From an uncultured Eubacteriales bacterium (GTDB lineage Bacteria > Bacillota > Clostridia > Oscillospirales > Oscillospiraceae), in NCBI GenBank assembly GCA_934572535.1, contig CAKTLJ010000028.1, forward strand, positions 1 to 18,622: a stretch of DNA of 18,622 nt. The letters run 5' to 3'. The position numbers and the translations under genes were made by a program. The notes under the pieces were generated by a model. The model was given only the letters and a program-made list of their open reading frames with translations. It made no database searches and was not told where the DNA came from. Positions 1 through 5,800 of the stretch are shown here, in pieces; within the stretch, counting starts at the first letter, position 1, and the number at the start of each line of letters is the position of its first letter.

Positions 1-321
1 GCCCTGCAGACACTGTACGGAGTATTTCAATCCACGCTCCCCGCGGGGGGAGCGACTCACCGTTGTTCCGCTGATCGGGGAAATCACAAAATTTCAATCC
101 ACGCTCCCCGCGGGGGGAGCGACCGGTAGCCGACCTCCTCGACATTCTCCAGCATGATTTCAATCCACGCTCCCCGCGGGGGGAGCGACCGATTGGCAAG
201 ACGCCCGAAAAGGCGCTCCTGCATTTCAATCCACGCTCCCCGCGGGGGGAGCGACCAGCACAATATAGCCCCATGTTTCGACGAAGAAATTTCAATCCAC
301 GCTCCCCGCGGGGGGAGCGAC
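1..321 (-). CRISPR. Type I-C CRISPR array (leader-proximal end, continues beyond left edge)
   Basis: Five 33-nt direct repeats lie at 24-56, 91-123, 157-189, 223-255 and 289-321. They appear identical: each begins ATTTCAATCCACGCTCCCC and ends GGGGGGAGCGAC on the plus strand. Spacers are 57-90 (34 nt) and 124-156, 190-222 and 256-288 (33 nt each); 1-23 is the end of another spacer, so the array is cut by the window edge. The repeat holds an inverted pair GCTCCCC/GGGGAGC. In type I-C systems the transcribed strand reads GTCGCTCCCC... and ends ...GTGGATTGAAAT, so transcription is on the minus strand, as for the cas genes. That puts the leader at the right and makes the 256-288 spacer the newest. 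Cas5c is expected to cut at the 3' base of the hairpin, leaving an 11-nt 5' handle. The lack of degenerate repeats near the leader suggests recent activity. Confidence 0.97.
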
Positions 322-441
322 AGCAAAAATGCACAGAGTATCCCCTCCGCATTTCTGCGACATAGAGCGATCTTCCCAAAGAAGATCCTTCTTTTCTCAT
401 ATTACATCAAGAAAGCGCGGCTTACAAGCCTAAAAATACCA
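322..441 (-). promoter_or_regulatory. CRISPR leader region
   Basis: This is the non-coding stretch between the leader-proximal repeat and the terminator-like hairpin beyond cas2. It is more AT-rich than the flanking genes, as expected of a leader. It holds a promoter pointing into the array (listed separately) and two small inverted repeats: GATCTTC/GAAGATC at 369-375 and 381-387 with a 5-nt loop, and GGCTT/AAGCC at 419-430. Such inverted repeats may be read by Cas1-Cas2 or by host factors during spacer integration; that role is inferred. No open reading frame here looks genuine. Confidence 0.75.
399..427 (-). promoter_or_regulatory. Candidate promoter of the pre-crRNA
   Basis: On the minus strand TTGTAA (422-427) and TAATAT (399-404) are separated by exactly 17 nt, a plausible sigma-70-type promoter. 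Transcription would start about 70 nt before the first repeat. The -10 matches consensus at 4 of 6 positions, so this is a moderate prediction supported by position in the leader. Confidence 0.5.
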
Positions 442-474
442 GTCTGGGGGGTGCGAACCTCCCGACGTTTTTTT
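442..474 (+). terminator. Rho-independent terminator in the leader, plus-strand orientation
   Basis: GTC-T-GGGGGGT (442-452) and ACCTCCC-GAC (457-466) form a GC-rich stem with one bulge and one mismatch around a GCGA (GNRA-type) tetraloop, followed by G and seven T residues (468-474). That is a canonical plus-strand terminator. On the minus strand the same hairpin is followed after four bases by a run of five T, so it may also weakly terminate the cas mRNA before the array. On the plus strand it would stop antisense transcription coming from the array side from entering cas2. Confidence 0.6.
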
Positions 475-496
475 GGGCACTTCCCCTTCGCCCTCC

Positions 497-787
497 TCAG
501 ATCATCAGGACGCCCTCCGGCTCGTAGCCGGGTTTCGCGCCGAAATGCTCAATCTTGTTTTCATACCTGTTTCCGAGGTAGTAAAACCGCAGGCTGTCCC
601 GCTCCGGGTCCATGAGGGCACAGAGTTTCGCCTGCAAGAGACGGCACTGCGCCGCGTCCAGCAGACACTCAAACACAGAGTTCTGCACCCGCTGGCCGTA
701 GTTCACGCACTGCTTTGCGATCTGCCGCAGTCTGCGCCGCCCGGCGGCATCTTCTGTATTGACATCGTAGGTGATCAAAACCAGCAT
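497..787 (-). CDS. cas2: CRISPR-associated endoribonuclease/integration subunit Cas2
   Basis: The protein has 96 residues and the ferredoxin-like N-terminus MLVLITYDVNTEDAAGRRRL, with the conserved Asp after the first strand (ITYDV), and the Cas2 segments YGQRVQNSVFEC and RFYYLGNRYENKIEHFG. Cas2 is the central dimer of the Cas1-Cas2 integrase that inserts new spacers at the leader-repeat junction. The ATG at 787 was chosen because the protein then begins exactly at the family N-terminus. The longer frame to 874 would add about 29 residues overlapping cas1. It starts 4 bp after the cas1 stop codon and is the last gene before the leader, the standard type I-C position. Confidence 0.96.
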   Translation of the reverse strand: MLVLITYDVNTEDAAGRRRLRQIAKQCVNYGQRVQNSVFECLLDAAQCRLLQAKLCALMDPERDSLRFYYLGNRYENKIEHFGAKPGYEPEGVLMI

Positions 788-791
788 AGCA

Positions 792-1823
792 TCACTTCCA
801 CAAAAAAGTCGGGTATCCGTCCAGATCTCCCCGCAGATACCGCGCCAGCAGCAGGGCCTGCATATAGGGCACAAGGCCCCACGGCAGCTTCTCCTCTAAA
901 TAAGGATGGGTCAAGCTCTCCTTCTTCTTTTCCTGCCAGTGCTTCAGAAAGCGCCTTCTCCCATCGTCCGTCATCAGAACGGCTCCGTTTTCCTGCCGGA
1001 TGAACTCCGAGGCCTGGAGGATCCGGTTGTTGACCATGGTCAGCACAAACCGGTCTGCCATGCAGGGCCGAAGCTCCTCCATCAAGTCCAGCGCCAGCGA
1101 GGTCCGGCCGGGCCGATCTCGGTGAAGAAAGCCCACGTAGGGGTCCAGCCCAACGCTTTCCAGGGCCGCCGCGCAGTCATGGGCCAGCAGGCTGTAGGCA
1201 AAGGACAGCAGCGCATTGAAGGCATCCATCGGGGGACGCCGACTGCGGCTCCGGAAATAAAAGGTTTCCTTCCCCTGCAAGATCATCTCGTCCAGCACAC
1301 CGAAATAGGCCGCCGCGCCGACTCCTTCCAGCCCCCGCAGACTGTCCAGCGAAGTCTCCTCCAGGACCGGGGGGAAGAGGTTTTTGAGGGCTTCCGAGGC
1401 TGCGGCCAGCTTCTCCCCGTCCACCCGCATTCCATGGTCCCGCCGGGTCCGCTCAATGCTCCGGCGGCTGTTATGGAGCTTTCCAAGGATCATGGTCCGA
1501 GCCACGGCGCAGCTTTGGGCCGGGTCGTCTGCCACCCGGTACTGTGTCCTCCGCAGAAGGACATTCCCTCGGGTCTCCCCGGAAACCCGGGCGAGAAAGC
1601 GGCCTCTGGGCGTGCAGAAGGCAAGGGCCACGTCCCGCTGGGCGCAGGCGCCCATGAGGGCCGGTGACGCGCCCGCATAGGAAAAGCAGACGATGTTGCA
1701 CAGGGTATGGAGGGGATACCGGGCCAGCACCTGCTTTTCCCGGTTGGCCACCACATTTTCCCCGTCCAGAGACAGATAAATGTCCTCACTGGTCACAAAC
1801 AGCGTATTCAACAGGTGTCTCAT
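792..1823 (-). CDS. cas1: CRISPR-associated integrase Cas1 (type I-C)
   Basis: The protein has 343 residues. It starts MRHLLNTLFVTSEDIYLSLDG, the typical type I-C Cas1 N-terminal beta domain. The helical C-terminal domain carries the metal-ligand regions: the Glu in LRGLEGVGAAAYF, the His in DPYVGFLHRDRPGR, and the acidic LALDLMEELRP. Together with Cas2 it catalyses integration of prespacers; Cas4 next door trims them and helps select the PAM. The ATG at 1823 overlaps the cas4 stop codon in an ATGA junction, indicating translational coupling. The longer open frame to 2099 is out-of-frame cas4 and was not used. Length is normal for the family and no key motif is missing. Confidence 0.97.
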   Translation of the reverse strand: MRHLLNTLFVTSEDIYLSLDGENVVANREKQVLARYPLHTLCNIVCFSYAGASPALMGACAQRDVALAFCTPRGRFLARVSGETRGNVLLRRTQYRVADDPAQSCAVARTMILGKLHNSRRSIERTRRDHGMRVDGEKLAAASEALKNLFPPVLEETSLDSLRGLEGVGAAAYFGVLDEMILQGKETFYFRSRSRRPPMDAFNALLSFAYSLLAHDCAAALESVGLDPYVGFLHRDRPGRTSLALDLMEELRPCMADRFVLTMVNNRILQASEFIRQENGAVLMTDDGRRRFLKHWQEKKKESLTHPYLEEKLPWGLVPYMQALLLARYLRGDLDGYPTFLWK

Positions 1824-2482
1824 AGGCCATCCTCCATGGCATCCGCCAGATACGCCTTCACCGACCGCCGCCGAAGCAGCTTCGGCAGGCAGAGCTCCTT
1901 GAGGGAACAGGCGTTGCAGGCTTTGGAGGGGGTGACCTTGGGGGTATATCGACGGCGATAGAGCGCGTGCATCTCCTCCAATGTCTCCCGCACCTCCTGC
2001 CGCAGCGCTTCCGTAAACACCACGGGGAGCCTGCGGCGGGTCTCTCCGTAGTACAAAGCCCCTTCGGGAATATCGCAGCAGAGCATTTCCTCCAGACACA
2101 TGGCCTGTCCGCAGAGCTGGAGCTGGTCCCCCGTCCGCGCATCGGGCCTTCCCCGCTTATACTCCACGGGGGATGGCTTCCACAGCCCCTCCCGACCGTG
2201 CAGGCAGACGCCGTCCGGGACCCGGTGAAACTCCACCACATCACACGCCCCGGACACGCCCAGGGTGGCGGAAAAGACCGGGAGAGCGCGGACGAGAAGA
2301 AGATCTCCCCGGCGCTCCGAAGCGCCTTTTTCGTGGGCCTTCCTGTGCATCAAGGCGCCGTCGGTCGTTCGGTAGTTCTCTGCCCACTGCTGTTCCACGT
2401 GGATGAGGGCCCACTGTCGCCGACAGAACTTGAAATGCTGGAGACCGGAGAGAAGGAGGAAGTCCTCCTCCCGGTAGATCAC
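1820..2482 (-). CDS. cas4: CRISPR-associated exonuclease Cas4
   Basis: The 220-residue protein is a RecB-type nuclease with an iron-sulfur cluster. Cys20 (KFCRRQW) and the C-terminal Cys189, Cys192 and Cys198 (ACNACSLKELC) are the four cluster ligands. Nuclease residues are visible as the HRKAH region (46-50), Asp81 in CDVVEF, and Glu107-x-Lys109 in PVEYKRG. Cas4 processes prespacer ends and enforces PAM-dependent, oriented integration with Cas1-Cas2. The start is a GTG at 2482 that overlaps the cas7 stop in a GTGA junction; the downstream end overlaps the cas1 start by 4 bp. Presence between cas7 and cas1 is the canonical type I-C order. Confidence 0.96.
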   Translation of the reverse strand: MIYREEDFLLLSGLQHFKFCRRQWALIHVEQQWAENYRTTDGALMHRKAHEKGASERRGDLLLVRALPVFSATLGVSGACDVVEFHRVPDGVCLHGREGLWKPSPVEYKRGRPDARTGDQLQLCGQAMCLEEMLCCDIPEGALYYGETRRRLPVVFTEALRQEVRETLEEMHALYRRRYTPKVTPSKACNACSLKELCLPKLLRRRSVKAYLADAMEDGL

Positions 2483-3372
2483 CCCATCCGCACACAGGTC
2501 ACACCAGCGGGAAGGCTGCCTTCGTCCACGGACACCACGTAGTCGCTGTACGCTCTGGGGGAGACTACGTCCTCCCGCTTCTCCGCCTTTACCAGGTCGA
2601 AGAGCCGGTAGGCAGGCGCGTTGCCCAGTTCGGAGTCGTGCTTGAACACGATCAGCGCCCGCACGGCCATCTTGCCCCGCGCGGCGGAGCGGTCGTGCTC
2701 AAACATATTCAGGATCGCCTCCCACAGCAGCGCCAGGTCCTCCTCGGAGAATCCGGTGGTCTTCCGGGCCAGGTTTGCGGAGACATAGCCTTCCACGCGG
2801 TACAGACCATAGGGAACGATATACTTGCGGCCCATTTCCGTGTCCTTCCTCTCCGCGTCAGCCTCGGTGGTGATCGCCACCCGGGTGATGGTCACCTCCT
2901 GGGGAAGGATGGGGTCCACGCTCCTGGCAAAGCCCAGCTGGACCGGCCCGCGCACCTGGCCGCAGTTCAAGGCCCCTTTCACAAAGGTGGTCATCACCGC
3001 GCCAAAGGTGCGAATGTCAAAGAAGTTGGCGCACATGAAGTCCCGGAGCTTTTTGTCCAGTTCCGCGTCCTTCTTCTTCGCCGCCTTGAGGGCTTTGTCA
3101 TCCGCGCCGACCCCCACATACGCGCAGGCCTCCCGGTCACTGCTGTTCAGAGGGATCCCGTCCTTGACATAGATGCGGTACCCGGTCTCGTCCTCCTTCA
3201 CGGTCTCCACGTAGTTGCGGATCTTCCGCTTGAGGCAGACGTCGGTGACAAGACCATAGCCGGTCTCCGGGTCGATGCGTGGCATGTTGCCCGCGTCGGG
3301 GTCCCCGTTGGGATTGCCGTTCTCCACGTCGAAGAGCACGACAAATTCATAACGATTCCGAATCACTGCCAT
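2479..3372 (-). CDS. cas7c: Type I-C Cascade backbone protein Cas7c (Csd2)
   Basis: The protein has 297 residues with the Csd2-type opening YEFVVLFDVENGNPNGDPD. This RRM-fold subunit polymerises along the crRNA spacer and forms the filament of the interference complex. Later segments NFFDIRTFGAVMTT and VRGPVQLGFARSVDPILP are also typical of the family. The ATG at 3372 follows a strong AGGAGG-type ribosome binding site and gives the family N-terminus; the upstream in-frame extension to 3432 lies inside cas8c and was rejected. The cas8c stop is at 3374-3376, one base upstream of this start codon. The gene's own stop overlaps the cas4 start. The strong binding site fits the need for several Cas7 copies per complex. 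Confidence 0.97.
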   Translation of the reverse strand: MAVIRNRYEFVVLFDVENGNPNGDPDAGNMPRIDPETGYGLVTDVCLKRKIRNYVETVKEDETGYRIYVKDGIPLNSSDREACAYVGVGADDKALKAAKKKDAELDKKLRDFMCANFFDIRTFGAVMTTFVKGALNCGQVRGPVQLGFARSVDPILPQEVTITRVAITTEADAERKDTEMGRKYIVPYGLYRVEGYVSANLARKTTGFSEEDLALLWEAILNMFEHDRSAARGKMAVRALIVFKHDSELGNAPAYRLFDLVKAEKREDVVSPRAYSDYVVSVDEGSLPAGVTCVRMG

Positions 3373-3373
3373 C

Positions 3374-3742
3374 TCACGTTTCCTCCTTTTTTTCAAAACG
3401 TTTCTGCGTCTGATGATAGTACCCCAGGTCAAACGAACCCTGCTGGGGAAGGGAGAGGCGCAGGGGATATGCCTCCCCCAAGATCCCCTTCAGCTCCATC
3501 ACCTGCTTGTCGTAGAACAGGTACAGGCCGCTCTTCTGCGTTCTCAGCTTTCTCAGGTGCTTTTGATAGAGGTTGTCCAGCACCGGAAAAATGGTCGCCG
3601 GGGTGGACGAGGCGCCGTTAAAATAGCGGTCCTTGATGGTCGCGTTGATGCCGGGGCTGGCCTGCTGCTGGACTGCCTCATAGACAGAGAACAGGCGGCC
3701 CAGGGTATAGGGAACATTGGTGCTGCTTTCATGTAAGCTCAC
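3374..3742 (-). CDS. cas11c: Internally translated small subunit Cas11c, in frame within cas8c
   Basis: Type I-C complexes are known to need a small subunit, Cas11c, made from an internal start within cas8c. Here a GTG at 3742 (the Val in the cas8c segment VLTVSLHESSTNVPY) is preceded by AGAGGAGG with an 8-nt spacer, a near-perfect ribosome binding site inside a coding region. Translation from it gives 122 residues ending at the cas8c stop, close to the size expected for Cas11c. The peptide looks largely helical, as the small subunit should be (PYTLGRLFSVYEAVQQQ, LDNLYQKHLRKLRTQ). What is seen is the site and the frame; production of the protein is inferred from the family. Confidence 0.8.
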   Translation of the reverse strand: MSLHESSTNVPYTLGRLFSVYEAVQQQASPGINATIKDRYFNGASSTPATIFPVLDNLYQKHLRKLRTQKSGLYLFYDKQVMELKGILGEAYPLRLSLPQQGSFDLGYYHQTQKRFEKKEET

Positions 3743-5107
3743 AGTCAAAACCTCCTCTGGACAGTCTCTATGGGGATTTTTCAGGTAATACGCCTTCAGG
3801 ATAGCGGCCCTTCCCCGGGTGATGCTCCGCTCGGCGCGGATGCGGAGCATCACCGCCTCCATGAGCGCCGCGGGATAGGGCGCGCCGGTAAAGATGGCCC
3901 GCGCCGTCGCCCCCGCCACCACCGGGCTGGGGTCCTTGTCGCGCGTGTTCAGGTTCACCGTCTCCCGAAGCATGGCCCACAGGGGAAGGATCTCCTGGGC
4001 ATAGGGCGCGCGAACGATCTCCATGCGCTCGTGGTGGGCGTTGATGTTCTTCATCAGGTTGCCAAAGGTATCCCGGAAGAAAAAACGCACGGACAGCCGG
4101 GCCGCATTGGGGGCAAGGCCGAGGATATAAAAGGGGCGTTGGGGGTCCAGCCCGCGTTCCTCCACGGGTTTCCCCTCTGCCAGCCGTTTGAGCGCGCCCC
4201 GAAGCTCCCGCTCCGTCCATTCCGGCTGGTCACTGCCAAAGAGCGCGCCCAGCACCACAGGCCGATAGGCAGGCTCCGCCCCCTCCGCCCAGCACACCAC
4301 CGTGGTGTCGCCGATGCGCTGGACGCTGTCCCGGTCTGCCAGGAGATGATTCAGGGCCGTGGTATAGGCAAAGGCCGCATAGCGGCCCACCGGGGCGTTG
4401 TAGCTCTGCTCTCTGCCATAGGAGCAGAAGGCCGGGGCGTTGAAGGACACCAGAGAGGCCCCGCTGGACTGCGCGCCGACCACCCCGCTGATGGACGGGT
4501 GGGTGGCTTCGATCACATCCTCCCGCCCGGTCACCAGGCACTGCATCCGCGCCCCCTCGCCGTCTTCATAGAAGCTCTCCCAGGCGGCCCGGATCTCCGC
4601 CTCCTCACAGGCGTAGCTCCCCTGGACGCGGAAGGTCAGGTTGGCGCCGGCAAACAGGCGCTCCAGCTCCGGCCGCACCGCCGGATGCTCCCGCGCCTCC
4701 TCCGGGTCCCAGGTCCGAAGGAAGGCCAGGATCGAGCGGGCCGCGGCCGTTTCTACCCCACCCAATATCGTTTGATGGTGCTCCCGGCAGGCCGCGAAGC
4801 ATTGGGCGCTTCGCTCCGGCTTCCCCTTCCCGTCAATGCCCAGCAGGTAGGAGGAATTGTCCCACAAGAAATTCGCCTCGATACCCGAGGAGCGCTTCAC
4901 GGCGGCGGGCATCTCCATCATTTTAGGCCGCAGAACGGTCTTTTTCCCGACCTGCTGCTCTTCCAGCAGGGGGATCAACCGCTCCAACCTGCCAGCCTCG
5001 TCGATGCAGAGGGCATAGCTGATTTTGGCCGGACCCCAGCCTGCACGGGCGATCTCTCCCCGGGAGGCCAGGTCCTCATACAGCCTGACCAACGCCTGAA
5101 GGATCAT
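3374..5107 (-). CDS. cas8c: Type I-C Cascade large subunit Cas8c (Csd1)
   Basis: The protein has 577 residues, the usual size for Csd1. Recognisable family stretches are MILQALVRLYEDLASRGE at the N-terminus, the central SGASLVSFNAPAFCSYG followed by NAPVGRYAAFAYTTALNHLL, and the helical C-terminal part GRAAILKAYYLKN. In type I-C effectors this subunit reads the PAM, opens the target duplex and recruits Cas3. The start at 5107 makes an ATGA overlap with cas5c and removes about 40 residues of out-of-frame extension. The last 122 residues are predicted to be produced separately as Cas11c (next entry). No frameshift is visible. Confidence 0.96.
   Translation of the reverse strand: MILQALVRLYEDLASRGEIARAGWGPAKISYALCIDEAGRLERLIPLLEEQQVGKKTVLRPKMMEMPAAVKRSSGIEANFLWDNSSYLLGIDGKGKPERSAQCFAACREHHQTILGGVETAAARSILAFLRTWDPEEAREHPAVRPELERLFAGANLTFRVQGSYACEEAEIRAAWESFYEDGEGARMQCLVTGREDVIEATHPSISGVVGAQSSGASLVSFNAPAFCSYGREQSYNAPVGRYAAFAYTTALNHLLADRDSVQRIGDTTVVCWAEGAEPAYRPVVLGALFGSDQPEWTERELRGALKRLAEGKPVEERGLDPQRPFYILGLAPNAARLSVRFFFRDTFGNLMKNINAHHERMEIVRAPYAQEILPLWAMLRETVNLNTRDKDPSPVVAGATARAIFTGAPYPAALMEAVMLRIRAERSITRGRAAILKAYYLKNPHRDCPEEVLTVSLHESSTNVPYTLGRLFSVYEAVQQQASPGINATIKDRYFNGASSTPATIFPVLDNLYQKHLRKLRTQKSGLYLFYDKQVMELKGILGEAYPLRLSLPQQGSFDLGYYHQTQKRFEKKEET
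3751..3758 (-). promoter_or_regulatory. Internal ribosome binding site for cas11c
   Basis: The minus strand reads AGAGGAGG, 8 nt before the GTG at 3742. It lies within the cas8c codons for Pro-Glu-Glu-Val. The strength and spacing equal those of the best gene starts in this window, which supports deliberate internal initiation. Confidence 0.75.
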
Positions 5108-5766
5108 CGAACCACCGCCTCTCCCCCGGGGTCGGGCACTTCCAGCACACCATCCCGGAGCACGGCCCGGAAAAACATGGGCTGGATATCCTGGGGATCG
5201 GAATAGTCCATATCCAGCAGCATCCACCCCAGATCTTTTTCCCCCTTCAACACGTCAGGGCAGGAGGGGAGCTGTTGACAAGGGGCAAAGTGGGCCGGAA
5301 ACTCCCGCACACCGAAGCAGGGCTGGTGATAGAACTGCCCCTTTGCCAGGCGGCGCTTCATGATGTCCTGGAATTTTCCGGGGTTGTCCCCCGCCGCCGC
5401 CCGCTCTGTCATTTCAAAGTGCGCTTCGATGACATAGTGGACATTCCGCAGGACCATGGCCGCTCGCTGCTGGATGCTCTCCGGGGTCGCCAGGTAGAGC
5501 GCCTGCCTCCCCCCTTCCAGGGCCCTCTTCGCCTTTCGGGCGCTGACGGTATCCTTCACCTCATTGCGCCGGATGTTGGTGAACTGGATCGGGGCGCAGA
5601 CATGGATGCGGTCGATGAACCAGCGCATCCCCGGATGCCAGTAGATCGCCTCAAGCAGCCCACGGGCCGCAGAAGGGGTCATCATATCGTAGCTGACTCG
5701 TTCCACCTTCAGCTCCGGGCGGCTAAAGCAGGCATAGTCGCCCCAGGTCTCTACTCGAATAGACAT
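5104..5766 (-). CDS. cas5c: Type I-C crRNA-processing endoribonuclease Cas5c (Cas5d)
   Basis: The protein has 220 residues beginning MSIRVETWGDYACFSRPELK, followed by MTPSAARGLLEAIYWHPGMRW, both hallmarks of Cas5d. In type I-C this protein replaces Cas6: it cuts pre-crRNA at the repeat hairpin and then stays on the 5' handle of the crRNA in the complex. The region IRRNEVKDTVSARKA supplies basic and polar residues compatible with RNA binding. The ATG at 5766 has a clear GGAGTGG binding site. The gene follows cas3 after 34 bp and overlaps the cas8c start by 4 bp. Absence of any cas6 in the locus fits this assignment. Confidence 0.96.
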   Translation of the reverse strand: MSIRVETWGDYACFSRPELKVERVSYDMMTPSAARGLLEAIYWHPGMRWFIDRIHVCAPIQFTNIRRNEVKDTVSARKAKRALEGGRQALYLATPESIQQRAAMVLRNVHYVIEAHFEMTERAAAGDNPGKFQDIMKRRLAKGQFYHQPCFGVREFPAHFAPCQQLPSCPDVLKGEKDLGWMLLDMDYSDPQDIQPMFFRAVLRDGVLEVPDPGGEAVVR

Positions 5767-5800
5767 TCCACCACTCCTTTTTTTTGCTCTATCAGATCAC

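Noticed and set aside
84..326. Minus-strand 80-residue frame with repeated SLPPRGAWIEI
   Set aside because: It is the translation of the CRISPR repeats. Such repeated peptides are a known annotation artefact, and the plus-strand counterpart (ISIHAPRGGSD repeats, 154-615) is the same artefact.
3770..5206. 478-residue plus-strand open frame opposite cas8c
   Set aside because: It is the antisense shadow of a GC-rich gene with no domain or ribosome binding site. The same applies to 906-1667, 2638-3621, 7061-7960, 9779-10834 and 13395-14639.
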